Assembly: GCA_021798075.1 (NCBI GenBank)
Contig: JAJZYO010000017.1
Location: 1 to 13,579 of the forward strand
DNA length: 13,579 nucleotides
Direction: 5' to 3'
DNA from: Actinomycetes bacterium
Lineage (GTDB): Bacteria; Actinomycetota; Acidimicrobiia; Acidimicrobiales; Palsa-688
Part shown: piece after piece, positions 6,151 through 13,579 of the stretch
Numbering within the stretch: the first letter of the stretch is position 1
Layout of the letters: every line of letters begins with the position of its first letter
The notes under the pieces: model-generated
What the model was told of the DNA's origin: nothing
The model's database searches: none
Seen by the model: only the letters and a program-made list of their open reading frames with translations
Program-made: the position numbers and the translations under genes

Positions 6151-6861
6151 TTGGGCAAGCGTGAGCGTGCCCTCTTGTACCCCCCGGGCTCGATGTTCCG
6201 GGAGCGGGCGGTCGTTATGGACGCCGGCGACATCCAGCGGGCGACGTGGCGGATAGCGCACGAGATCCTGGAGCGCAACCGCGGCACCGATGGCCTGGTA
6301 CTTATGGGGCTCCAGACAGGCGGCGTGTGGTTCGCCAACGAGCTGGCGAGGGTGATCGGGGAGGCCGGTGATGTAGTGCAGATCCCTGTTGGGGTGCTGG
6401 ATGTCGCTTACTACCGGGACGACTTCGGCCTCCGGCCGGTCGTCCCCTCCGCTGTGACCAACGTGCCGGTGTCCCTAGATGGGGCGCTCGTGGTGCTGTG
6501 TGACGACGTTCTCTTCACCGGGCGCACCGTGCGGGCAGCGCTCAATGCGCTCGTCGACATGGGCCGGCCGGCGGCCGTCCAGCTCGCCGTCGTGGTGGAC
6601 CGGGGTCACCGCGAAGTTCCCATCCGGCCCGATTACGTGGGCAAAAACCTACCCACCCGCCACGACGAGATGGTCGACGTGAGCGCAGAGGGGGTCGTGA
6701 TCGGCGACATCGTGACACGCGAGACGGTGGTGGGTGAGCCACCGACCGGTGAGCCGGCGAGGGGTGAGCCGGCGAGGGGTGAGCCGGCGACGGGTGAGCC
6801 GGCGACGGGTGAGCCGGCGACGGGTGAGCCGGCGACGGGTGGGGAAGGGCTCCTCTCATGA
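6151..6861 (+). CDS. pyrR: PyrR, pyrimidine operon regulator / uracil phosphoribosyltransferase-like
   Basis: 236 residues from a TTG start. PyrR binds pyr mRNA when charged with UMP and often has uracil phosphoribosyltransferase activity. Residues 16-193 follow the family closely: RIAHEILERNRG (34-45), the YRDD loop (88-91), the PRPP-binding loop VVLCDDVLFTGRT (114-126) and DRGHREVPIRPDYVGKNLPT (150-169), which contributes to RNA binding. Two oddities: the usual KTRG/RTRG pyrophosphate loop reads QTGG (55-58), and the position of B. subtilis Thr18 is Trp33. Usual PyrR length is about 180-190; the extra 42 residues (195-236) are seven five-residue repeats (GEPPT, GEPAR, GEPAT) plus a short end. 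The RNA site just upstream implies autoregulation. The gene heads the pyr operon and overlaps pyrB by 4 bp (ATGA). Confidence 0.95.
   Translation: MGKRERALLYPPGSMFRERAVVMDAGDIQRATWRIAHEILERNRGTDGLVLMGLQTGGVWFANELARVIGEAGDVVQIPVGVLDVAYYRDDFGLRPVVPSAVTNVPVSLDGALVVLCDDVLFTGRTVRAALNALVDMGRPAAVQLAVVVDRGHREVPIRPDYVGKNLPTRHDEMVDVSAEGVVIGDIVTRETVVGEPPTGEPARGEPARGEPATGEPATGEPATGEPATGGEGLLS
6733..6837 (+). repeat. Seven tandem 15-bp repeats in the 3' end of pyrR
   Basis: Unit GGTGAGCCGGCGACG. Copy 1 (6733-6747) is divergent, copies 2-3 (6748-6777) end in AGG, and copies 4-7 (6778-6837) are identical. The unit is a multiple of three and encodes GEPPT, GEPAR or GEPAT, so changes in copy number keep frame. 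The near-identity suggests recent expansion by slippage. The array ends 20 bp before the pyrB start. Confidence 0.97.
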
Positions 6862-7826
6862 GCGGACGGCACCTCCTTGGCGTTCGTGACCTTGGGGCCG
6901 AAGGGATCGGCGAGGTGCTACGCCTTGCGGAGACCTTCGAGGAAGTCGGCCGGAGGCCGATCCCGAGGGTGCCCGCGCTCAGGGGGAAGACGGTCGTTTC
7001 GGCCTTTTTCGAGGACTCCACGCGCACGCGGCTCTCCTTCGAACTGGCAGCCAAACGCCTATCGGCCGACGTCTCGACGTTCTCGTCTTCGTCGAGCTCG
7101 CTCAACAAGGGCGAGTCGCTCCGGGACACCGTCCTCACCATCGAGGCGATGGGGGTGGACGCCTTTGTCGTCCGCCACGCCTGCGCCGGAGTGCCTGCGC
7201 AGGTGGCCGGCTGGCTCTCTGGCGACGCTTCGGTCCTGAACGCCGGCGATGGCGCCCACGAGCACCCGACCCAGGCGCTGCTCGACTGTTTCACCCTCGT
7301 TAGGGAACGCCGGCGCCGGTTCGGTACGGTCGCGGCCGGTGAGGCCGTGTTCGCTGGGCTGCAGGTGGCCATCGTCGGCGACATCCGTCACAGCCGGGTG
7401 GCTCGCTCGTGCCTGTTCGCGTTCACCGCCCTTGGAGCTTCGGTGACCTTTGTGGCCCCGCCGACGCTGCTCCCGCCGTCGCTCGACGGCTGGCCGGCCG
7501 AGGTCAGCCACGACCTGGACGACGTGCTCCCGAAGTGCGACGTCGCCTACTTGCTCCGGCTCCAAAACGAGCGCATGGAAGGCCAGTACCTCCCCTCCCT
7601 GCGTGAGTACACGGCCACTTACGGCCTGACCGCCGAACGGGCTAGGCTCCTCGGGCCTTCCGCCCTCGTGATGCACCCCGGACCCATCCGCCGTGGCGTC
7701 GAGCTGGCCGCGGAGGTCGCCGACGGTCCGGCTTCGTTGGTGACTTCCCAGGTGGCGAGCGGCGTTGCCGTCCGCATGGCCGTGCTCTACCTACTACTCG
7801 GATCGGGGGCCCCGATTGGCGCGTGA
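6858..7826 (+). CDS. pyrB: Aspartate carbamoyltransferase catalytic subunit
   Basis: 322 residues, normal for the catalytic chain that joins carbamoyl phosphate and aspartate to N-carbamoyl-L-aspartate. The carbamoyl-phosphate site STRTR (54-58, inside FFEDSTRTRLSFE), the 80s loop with Lys84 (LNKGES), HPTQ (136-139), the aspartate-domain strand IVGDIRHSRVARS, RLQNER (234-239) and HPGP (273-276) are all present. No pyrI-type regulatory subunit is visible, in keeping with actinobacterial enzymes. The ATG overlaps the pyrR stop (ATGA), with AAGGG about 8 nt upstream. Translation is probably coupled to pyrR and hence sensitive to the upstream PyrR operator. Its last 11 bp overlap pyrC. Confidence 0.97.
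   Translation: MSGRHLLGVRDLGAEGIGEVLRLAETFEEVGRRPIPRVPALRGKTVVSAFFEDSTRTRLSFELAAKRLSADVSTFSSSSSSLNKGESLRDTVLTIEAMGVDAFVVRHACAGVPAQVAGWLSGDASVLNAGDGAHEHPTQALLDCFTLVRERRRRFGTVAAGEAVFAGLQVAIVGDIRHSRVARSCLFAFTALGASVTFVAPPTLLPPSLDGWPAEVSHDLDDVLPKCDVAYLLRLQNERMEGQYLPSLREYTATYGLTAERARLLGPSALVMHPGPIRRGVELAAEVADGPASLVTSQVASGVAVRMAVLYLLLGSGAPIGA
7802..7816 (+). promoter_or_regulatory. GC-rich inverted repeat over the pyrC ribosome site and start codon
   Basis: ATCGGGG-G-CCCCGAT is a perfect 7-bp inverted repeat. As RNA it can form a stem AUCGG/CCGAU with a 5-nt loop. It covers the only plausible G-rich ribosome site (7805-7809) of pyrC, and its last base is the first base of the TTG start. Ribosomes finishing pyrB would melt it, so it may enforce coupled translation. 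It also encodes part of the PyrB C-terminus, so chance cannot be excluded. Confidence 0.4.
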
Positions 7827-9111
7827 ACGCCAACTCCTCATCACGGGCGGGACCGTTGTCGACCAGAGCGGGTCGCGCCGCGCGGACGTCCTGGTGAAAG
7901 GGGACGCCATCGCCGCCGTCGAGGGAGGCCGGGTGCTGCGGGCGCCGGCTGGCGCTGACGTCTTGGACGCGAGCGGCTGCGTGGTGGCTCCTGGCCTCGT
8001 CGACCTCCACGCCCACCTGCGCGAGCCCGGTGCTGAGGAGGCCGAGACTATAGAGACGGGTTCGCGTGCGGCGGCGCTCGGTGGGTACACCGCCGTCGTC
8101 GCTATGCCCAACACGTCGCCGCCCGCTGACAGTGCCGCAGTCGTGCGCCAGGTGCTCCAGCTCGCCAACGGTGCATGCTGTGAAGTGCTGCCCGCTGGCA
8201 CCATCACCGTTGGGCGGGAAGGCCGCGTGCTCGCCCCCATGGCCGAACTTGCGGCGCTCGGGGTGAAGATCTTCAGCGACGACGGCTCCGGCGTCCAAGA
8301 CGCTGGGCTCATGCGCCGCGCGATGGAGTACGCATCGGCGCTCGGGGTTGTCATCGCCGACCACTGCGAAGACGCTTCCCTCGTGGGCAGCGGGGTCGTC
8401 AACGAGGGCGCGATCTCTTCGGCGCTCGGTCTCCCCGGCCGGCCAGCCGTCTCCGAGGAGGTCATGGTGCTCCGGGACATAGCGCTGGCTCACGTGACCG
8501 GCGCCCGGCTCCACCTGCTCCACCTCTCGGCCGCGACATCCGTGGCCGCAGTGCGCGCCGCCAAGGCGAGCGGCGTCGCCGTGAGCGCTGAGGTGACCCC
8601 GCACCACCTGGCGCTCACCGAAGACAACCTGGCCGCCTACTCGACGGCCTTCAAAGTCAACCCCCCACTAAGGACCTTCACTGACATGATGGCACTTCGC
8701 GGAGGCCTTGGCGACGGGACGCTTGACGTCGTTGCCACGGACCATGCACCGCACCCAGAAGAGGCCAAGGACACGTCTATGTGCGAAGCCGCGCCGGGAA
8801 TGCTTGGCCTGGAGACGGCGCTCGCGGTCGTGTTCTCCGAGCTCAATTTCCCACTAGAACGGGTACTCGCTGCAATGTCCTGGGTGCCCGCCCGGATCGC
8901 GGGCATCGTTGGCCAAGGAGGCCCGGTGACACCGGGCTCGCCCGCCAACCTATGTGTGATCGACCTAGCCCGGCGCTGGGTCGTGCAACCCGGCAAACTC
9001 GCCAGCCGGAGCCGCAATACGCCCTTTGCGGGACGAGAGCTGCTGGGCAAGGTCCGCCACACGGTCTTCGCCGGCGAGCCAGTCGTCGTGGCCGAGGAGG
9101 CCCAGAGGTGA
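7816..9111 (+). CDS. pyrC: Dihydroorotase, class I
   Basis: 431 residues from TTG 7816, chosen because the family begins a few residues before [10 protein letters not shown]; the frame is open further upstream but lies inside pyrB. The enzyme cyclises N-carbamoyl-aspartate to dihydroorotate using metal ions. The amidohydrolase ligands are complete: His65 and His67 ([10 protein letters not shown]), Asp155/Asp156 (FSDDGS), His183 (IADHCED), His236 (LHLLHLSAA) and Asp309 (VATDHAPH). AMPNTSP and NPPLRT are also typical. An Asp rather than a carboxylated Lys at the bridging position and the overall length place it with the Aquifex/actinobacterial class I enzymes. The gene overlaps pyrB by 11 bp and carA by 4 bp. 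Confidence 0.96.
   Translation: MARERQLLITGGTVVDQSGSRRADVLVKGDAIAAVEGGRVLRAPAGADVLDASGCVVAPGLVDLHAHLREPGAEEAETIETGSRAAALGGYTAVVAMPNTSPPADSAAVVRQVLQLANGACCEVLPAGTITVGREGRVLAPMAELAALGVKIFSDDGSGVQDAGLMRRAMEYASALGVVIADHCEDASLVGSGVVNEGAISSALGLPGRPAVSEEVMVLRDIALAHVTGARLHLLHLSAATSVAAVRAAKASGVAVSAEVTPHHLALTEDNLAAYSTAFKVNPPLRTFTDMMALRGGLGDGTLDVVATDHAPHPEEAKDTSMCEAAPGMLGLETALAVVFSELNFPLERVLAAMSWVPARIAGIVGQGGPVTPGSPANLCVIDLARRWVVQPGKLASRSRNTPFAGRELLGKVRHTVFAGEPVVVAEEAQR
9094..9100 (+). promoter_or_regulatory. Shine-Dalgarno site of carA
   Basis: GAGGAGG ends 7 nt before the GTG at 9108. It supports that start, and so makes the repeat-rich N-terminus a real part of CarA, against an internal ATG at 9198 with no ribosome site. 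Confidence 0.75.
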
Positions 9112-10280
9112 GCGCCGGCGGGCCGCTCAGCGCCGGCGGGGCGCTCAGCGCCGGCGGGCTAGCGGCTGAACCCCGTTGGCGTGACGGCCTCCTCGTCATG
9201 TCCGACGGCTCGGTCTTCGAGGGCGAGGTGCTCGGCGGTTCCTTGGGCGTCGGCGAGGTCGTGTTCAATACCGTTATGGCCGGGTACCAGGAGGTGCTGA
9301 CGGACCCGTCTTACGCCGGGCAGGTCGTCGTGTTTACCTATCCCCACATCGGCAACTACGGGGTAGCGCCCGCAGACGACGAGAGCCGCCGGCCCTTTTG
9401 CCGGGGGGTGGTCGTACGTGAGCTGACTGAGCGCCCGAGCAACTGGCGCGCGACGCAGAGCTTTGGAGGGTGGCTCGCACGCCACCAGTTGCCGGCGATA
9501 GCGGGAGTCGACACCCGGCGCCTCACCCGGCTCATCCGCGAGGACGGGGCCATGCCGGGCGCTTTCGGGCCGGTGGATGGCGACGAGGGGAGCCTCGACG
9601 AGGCTGCCCTGCTTGGCGCCGCGCGCTCTGAGCCGCCGACGCAAGGGCGGGACCTGGTGAGGGAGGTGACCTGCGAGAAAGCGTACGCGTACGGTTCGGG
9701 CCAGCTGTCCGTCGTCGCTTACGACTTCGGCATGAAGCGCCACATCCTCTCGCAGCTGGGCGAGTTCGCCAGGGTGCTGGTGGTGCCCGCCTCGACGCCT
9801 GCAGAAGAGGTGCTTGCCATGGGCCCCGACGGCGTGTTCCTCTCCAATGGCCCGGGGGACCCTGCCGGCGTGGTGGGGGCCACGGAGACCGTACGCCAAC
9901 TTCTCGGGCGAGTCCCTGTGTTCGGCGTTTGCCTCGGCCACCAGGTCCTAGCGCAGGCGATAGGAGCTTCGACCTACAAGCTCCCCTTTGGGCACCACGG
10001 CGGCAACCACCCGGTTCGCCGCATCTCGACGAGCGCGGTCGAGATCACGAGCCAAAACCACAACTACGCAGTCGCGCCGGGCACTTTCTCCGGGCAAGCA
10101 GAGGTCACCCACGTAAACTTGAACGACGGCGTTATAGAGGGCTTGCGTTGCCTGGATGTCCCGGCGTTCTCGGTCCAGTACCACCCCGAAGCGGGGCCCG
10201 GCCCCCATGACGCTCGTTACTTGTTCCAGGAGTTTTGCGACCTTATCGGCCGCTCCCAGTCACCGAAGGCGGTCGTATAA
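9108..10280 (+). CDS. carA: Carbamoyl-phosphate synthase small (glutaminase) subunit
   Basis: 390 residues from a GTG that overlaps the pyrC stop (GTGA). CarA hydrolyses glutamine and channels ammonia to CarB. The N-terminal CPSase_sm domain starts near residue 27 ([18 protein letters not shown]) with [20 protein letters not shown] (53-72). The class I glutamine amidotransferase domain follows, with LSNGPGDP (245-252), the nucleophile Cys275 in GVCLGHQ, and His359/Glu361 in VQYHPEA. The first about 18 residues are repeats of S-A-G-G-P/A-L, not part of the family core, and are low-complexity and uncharged. carB begins at the next base after its TAA. Confidence 0.96.
   Translation: MSAGGPLSAGGALSAGGLAAEPRWRDGLLVMSDGSVFEGEVLGGSLGVGEVVFNTVMAGYQEVLTDPSYAGQVVVFTYPHIGNYGVAPADDESRRPFCRGVVVRELTERPSNWRATQSFGGWLARHQLPAIAGVDTRRLTRLIREDGAMPGAFGPVDGDEGSLDEAALLGAARSEPPTQGRDLVREVTCEKAYAYGSGQLSVVAYDFGMKRHILSQLGEFARVLVVPASTPAEEVLAMGPDGVFLSNGPGDPAGVVGATETVRQLLGRVPVFGVCLGHQVLAQAIGASTYKLPFGHHGGNHPVRRISTSAVEITSQNHNYAVAPGTFSGQAEVTHVNLNDGVIEGLRCLDVPAFSVQYHPEAGPGPHDARYLFQEFCDLIGRSQSPKAVV
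9111..9158 (+). repeat. 18-bp tandem repeats at the 5' end of carA
   Basis: Unit AGCGCCGGCGGGCCGCTC at 9111-9128, a copy with one change (G for C at the 13th base) at 9129-9146, and a third matching the first 12 bases at 9147-9158. They encode [12 protein letters not shown] and SAGG. Each unit contains the palindrome GCCGGC, so the copies can pair with one another in RNA next to the carA start. Confidence 0.95.
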
Positions 10281-13200
10281 ATGCCAAGGCGCGACGACAT
10301 CTCTTCGGTGCTCGTGATCGGGTCGGGCCCGATCGTCATCGGGCAGGCGAGCGAGTTTGACTATTCGGGGACCCAGGCCTGCCGGGCACTTTCCGCCGAG
10401 GGCTACCGGGTCATACTCGTCAACTCCAACCCGGCGACGATCATGACCGACCCCGAAGTCGCCGACAGGACCTACATCGAGCCTCTCGTCCCGGAGATAT
10501 TGGAGTCGGTAGTCGCTCGAGAGCGGCCCGACGCGCTCCTTCCCACCCTGGGGGGCCAGACCGGGCTCAACCTAGCAATGGCGCTTTCTGAGGCGGGGGT
10601 GCTCGAGCGCTACGGCGTCGAGATGATAGGCGCCAAGGCGAGCGCGATCGCGACCGCAGAGGACCGCGGTCTCTTTCGTTCCGCGATGAAAGAGATCGGT
10701 TTGGCCGTGCCCGACTCAGGGTTCGCGAACAACCTCGCGGAGGCGCTAGAGATCGGGGAAAGGATAGGTTTCCCGGTCATCGTGCGGCCGTCTTACATTC
10801 TGGGCGGTGGAGGTACGGGCATTGCCGGCAATTCCAGGGAACTCGAGCAGATCGCGTCCGCCGGTCTCGATGCGAGCCCGATCAGGGAGATCCTGATCGA
10901 GAGGTCGATCGCCGGTTGGAAAGAGTACGAGCTCGAAGTCATGCGGGACCGGGCCGACAATTGCGTAGTCATCTGCTCGATAGAGAACTTCGACCCGATG
11001 GGCGTGCACACCGGTGACTCGATAACCGTTGCGCCGGCGCAGACCCTTTCCGACGCCGAGTACCAAGAGATGCGCGACGCCGCCTTCGCCTGCATAAGGC
11101 GTATCGGTGTGGAAACCGGCGGCTCCAACATCCAGTTCGCGGTTGACCCGTCCTGTGGCGACATGGTCGTGATCGAGATGAACCCTCGGGTCTCACGCTC
11201 GTCGGCCCTCGCTTCCAAGGCGACCGGGTTCCCGATAGCCAAGATCGCGGCCCGGTTGGCGGTTGGCTACAGGCTGGACGAGATAACCAATGACATAACA
11301 GGTAAAACGCCGGCCAGTTTTGAACCGACCATCGACTACGTAGTGACAAAGGTCCCGCGGTGGGCGTTTGAGAAGTTCCCTGGCGTCCCCGACGTTCTCG
11401 GGACGCGCATGCAGTCGGTCGGCGAGTCCATGGCGATAGGGCGGAGCTTTCCCGAGTCCCTCCAAAAGGCGCTCCGTTCGCTCGAGACCGGGCGGGCCGG
11501 GCTCAACTGTGACCCGGCGGAACGGCTCTACGACGAACTGCCCGACGAGGAGCTGGTGGCCAGGGCGTCGGTGGCCACACCGGACAGGCCGTTCCACCTG
11601 GAGGCGGCACTGCGGCGAGGGGTCCCAGCCGAGCGTTTGCACGCCGAAAGTGGCGTGGACCCGTGGTTCTTGGACCAGATCGGGTTGATCGGGGCGGAAC
11701 GGGCGCGTTTGGCCGCACTCGGCCGGCCGGGCTCGCTTTCCCGGCGCGACTGGCGGCGGGCCAAGCGGCTCGGCTTTTCCGACGCACAGCTCGCGTACTT
11801 GTGGGGAACGAGCGAGGCTGAGGTCCGGGCGTCCCGGTTGGGCGAAGGGGTGGCTGCGACGTTCAAGACCGTGGACACGTGCGCGGCAGAGTTCGCCGCC
11901 CGTACGCCCTACCACTACTCGACATACGAGGACGAGAGCGAGGTGCGGCCCGCTTCTCGGCCGAGCGTGGTGATACTCGGGTCGGGGCCCAACCGCATAG
12001 GCCAGGGTGTCGAGTTCGACTACTGCTGCGTGCAGGCGAGCTTCGCGCTTCATGACGCCGGCTTCGACACCGTTATGGTCAACTGCAACCCCGAGACGGT
12101 CTCGACCGACTATGACACGAGCGACCGGCTTTACTTTTCACCGGTCACTGCCGAAGACACGGCAGACGTGCTCGACGTCGAGGCGGCAAGCGGAAGGCTC
12201 GCCGGGGTGATAGTGGGCCTTGGCGGGCAGACGCCGCTCAAGCTCTCCTCGGTCATCGACCCCAAACTCGTGCTCGGTACGTCGCCCGCATCGATCGACC
12301 TCGCCGAGGACAGGGAACGTTGGAATGGTCTTTGCGAGCGCCTCGGGATACCCCAGGCTCCAGGCGGGACCGCTACGAGCGCCGAGGAAGCCGTCGCGAT
12401 CGCCGGGAAGGTGGGCTACCCCGTCCTCGTGCGCCCGAGCTACGTGCTCGGTGGGCGGGCGATGGAGATCGTCTACGGTGACGAGGACCTCCGGGTTGCG
12501 ATGGCCGCCATGGGCGTGGCCGGGTCGCTGGGGCGCGAGGGAGGCTTGTCAGCGGAGAGGCCGGTGCTGGTGGACAAGTTCCTGGAGGACGCCATCGAAG
12601 TCGACGTCGACGCGGTGCGCGACCGGGCCGGCGAGACTCTTATCGGCGGCGTCATGGAGCACGTCGAAGAGGCCGGCGTGCATTCCGGCGACAGCGCCTG
12701 CGTAGTGCCGCCCCCGACGCTCGGCGCGGAGGTGGTCGCAGTCATAGAGAGCCACACGAGGGCCATTGCTGACGCTTTGGACGTCGTGGGACCGCTCAAC
12801 GTGCAGTATGCCGTCCAGCGGGCGAACACCCACGGGCACGGCCCAGGCCAAGGCGGACCGCCAATCGGGCCGCCCCCCTTGACCACGTCGCCCGCTGGCC
12901 CAGCCTCGGCAAGTACGGTCTTCGTGATCGAGGCCAACCCGAGGGCCAGCAGGACGGTGCCGTTTGTGTCAAAGGCGACCGGCGTCCCCCTCGCTAAGGT
13001 CGCAGCCCGCGTTATGGCCGGGGCGACCTTGCGGGAACTGCGCGGAGAAGGCCTGCTCTCGGATCCCGTCTCTGGCTATGTGAGCGTGAAGGAGGCGGTG
13101 CTCCCATTCGACCGCTTCCCCGGCGCGGACAGCTTGCTCGGCCCTGAGATGCGTTCCACCGGCGAGGTCATGGGGATCGACGCCAACTTTGGGCTGGCAT

Positions 13201-13579
13201 TCGCAAAGAGCCAGCTGGCAGCGGGGGACAACCTCGCCAGCGCTGGCACCGTTTTCCTCTCGGTTGCGGACAGGGACAAGCCAGCGAGCCTCGATGTGGC
13301 CCGGAGGTTCATGAACGCCGGCTTCAGCATCGCGGCCACGGAAGGCACGGCGGCCTACCTGGAGCAAGCCGGTATCCCGGTGGCGACCATCGTTCCGAAA
13401 GTGACGGCGCCGGACGGGGCCGCTGATGTCCGCCGCCACGAGGAGAAACCCGACCACGCTGAGGAGCCAATGGACGCGGTGGAGCTCATACGTTCGGGGA
13501 GGGTGCAGCTCGTGGTGAACACGCCCCGAGGCCGTGGCCCCCGCGCGGACGGGGAGTACATCCGCCAAGCTGCGCGCCA
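10281..13579 (+). CDS. carB: Carbamoyl-phosphate synthase large subunit (partial, 3' end beyond right edge)
   Basis: 1,099 codons are open from ATG 10281, with no frameshift, to the right edge. CarB makes carbamoyl phosphate from bicarbonate, ammonia and two ATP. The N-terminal half starts [20 protein letters not shown]; its metal ligands Gln285, Glu299 and Asn301 have the same numbers as in E. coli, which confirms the start. An oligomerisation segment follows (about 400-555, ending [20 protein letters not shown]). The second half begins near 563 ([19 protein letters not shown]), with [16 protein letters not shown] and [15 protein letters not shown]. Its ligands are Gln842, Glu884 and Asn886, spread apart by an insert. 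The MGS-like allosteric domain starts near 988 and is cut in its last part (about 50-60 residues missing). Other additions are about 9 residues near 740-765 and about 12-19 residues in the MGS domain (1041-1065). The ATG follows the carA stop directly. AGG and ATA codons are frequent. Confidence 0.97.
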   Translation, partial: MPRRDDISSVLVIGSGPIVIGQASEFDYSGTQACRALSAEGYRVILVNSNPATIMTDPEVADRTYIEPLVPEILESVVARERPDALLPTLGGQTGLNLAMALSEAGVLERYGVEMIGAKASAIATAEDRGLFRSAMKEIGLAVPDSGFANNLAEALEIGERIGFPVIVRPSYILGGGGTGIAGNSRELEQIASAGLDASPIREILIERSIAGWKEYELEVMRDRADNCVVICSIENFDPMGVHTGDSITVAPAQTLSDAEYQEMRDAAFACIRRIGVETGGSNIQFAVDPSCGDMVVIEMNPRVSRSSALASKATGFPIAKIAARLAVGYRLDEITNDITGKTPASFEPTIDYVVTKVPRWAFEKFPGVPDVLGTRMQSVGESMAIGRSFPESLQKALRSLETGRAGLNCDPAERLYDELPDEELVARASVATPDRPFHLEAALRRGVPAERLHAESGVDPWFLDQIGLIGAERARLAALGRPGSLSRRDWRRAKRLGFSDAQLAYLWGTSEAEVRASRLGEGVAATFKTVDTCAAEFAARTPYHYSTYEDESEVRPASRPSVVILGSGPNRIGQGVEFDYCCVQASFALHDAGFDTVMVNCNPETVSTDYDTSDRLYFSPVTAEDTADVLDVEAASGRLAGVIVGLGGQTPLKLSSVIDPKLVLGTSPASIDLAEDRERWNGLCERLGIPQAPGGTATSAEEAVAIAGKVGYPVLVRPSYVLGGRAMEIVYGDEDLRVAMAAMGVAGSLGREGGLSAERPVLVDKFLEDAIEVDVDAVRDRAGETLIGGVMEHVEEAGVHSGDSACVVPPPTLGAEVVAVIESHTRAIADALDVVGPLNVQYAVQRANTHGHGPGQGGPPIGPPPLTTSPAGPASASTVFVIEANPRASRTVPFVSKATGVPLAKVAARVMAGATLRELRGEGLLSDPVSGYVSVKEAVLPFDRFPGADSLLGPEMRSTGEVMGIDANFGLAFAKSQLAAGDNLASAGTVFLSVADRDKPASLDVARRFMNAGFSIAATEGTAAYLEQAGIPVATIVPKVTAPDGAADVRRHEEKPDHAEEPMDAVELIRSGRVQLVVNTPRGRGPRADGEYIRQAAR
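12816..12917 (+). other. Gly/Pro-rich insert in the second ATP-grasp site of CarB
   Basis: Residues 846-879 of CarB replace what in E. coli is a 4-residue turn between NVQFAV and VYLIEVNPR. The segment is rich in Gly, Pro, Thr and Ser, with [17 protein letters not shown] in its first half. It adds about 30 residues between metal ligand Gln842 and ligands Glu884/Asn886; both flanking strands are well conserved. The insert is in frame with no stop. It contains PPP, a motif that stalls ribosomes without EF-P. Confidence 0.9.

Noticed and set aside
6542..7384. Minus-strand frame with HPSPA repeats opposite pyrR/pyrB
   Set aside because: The repeats are only the reverse reading of the 15-bp array in pyrR; there is no ribosome site or domain.
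10281..13579. Possible frameshift or pseudogene in carB because of the unusual inserts
   Set aside because: The frame is open for all 1,099 codons, flanking motifs are intact and all metal ligands are present.

Overview
The window is high-GC DNA, almost fully coding, from what is most likely an actinobacterium. Support for this is the gene order aroQ - pepQ - efp - nusB - pyrR - pyrB - pyrC - carA - carB, frequent GTG/TTG starts, and a sensor kinase resembling the CvnA kinases of Streptomyces conservons. Rather frequent ATA (Ile) and AGG (Arg) codons in carB argue against a typical Streptomyces. A deeper lineage such as Acidimicrobiia is possible, but that is a guess. No tRNA, rRNA, CRISPR array or insertion sequence was seen.

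Left part (1-2271, minus strand): two genes, 29 bp apart, read leftwards. The first (2271-1102) encodes a 389-residue coiled-coil protein that looks like an SMC/Rad50-type ATPase with a degenerate ATP site. The second (1072 to the left edge) is a membrane sensor kinase truncated by the edge. They diverge from aroQ across an 88-bp gap that contains a perfect 6-bp inverted repeat.

Middle (2360-6109): aroQ (type II dehydroquinase with a 35-residue N-terminal extension), purU (opposite strand), pepQ (M24 aminopeptidase), efp (elongation factor P) and nusB. purU interrupts an otherwise co-directional, familiar actinobacterial cluster.

Right part (6104-13579): a pyrimidine operon with pyrR, pyrB, pyrC, carA and carB (cut by the right edge). 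Its genes overlap by 4, 11 and 4 bp or abut with no gap, so translational coupling is likely. Between nusB and pyrR lies an RNA hairpin that matches the PyrR-binding loop: loop CGGUGA (consensus CNGNGA), UC/GG upper pairs and a purine bulge (GAA). It ends 5 nt before the pyrR Shine-Dalgarno sequence, which suggests that UMP-bound PyrR represses its own operon at translation initiation. CarA and CarB make carbamoyl phosphate, PyrB makes carbamoyl-aspartate and PyrC closes it to dihydroorotate.

Several conserved enzymes here carry unusual low-complexity additions: seven 15-bp repeats encoding a GEPAT-like tail on PyrR, 18-bp repeats at the start of CarA, a Gly/Pro-rich insert of about 30 residues between metal ligands of the second CarB active site, and the AroQ extension. 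These, the degenerate SMC-like protein paired with the kinase, and the PyrR RNA site are the main points worth following up.
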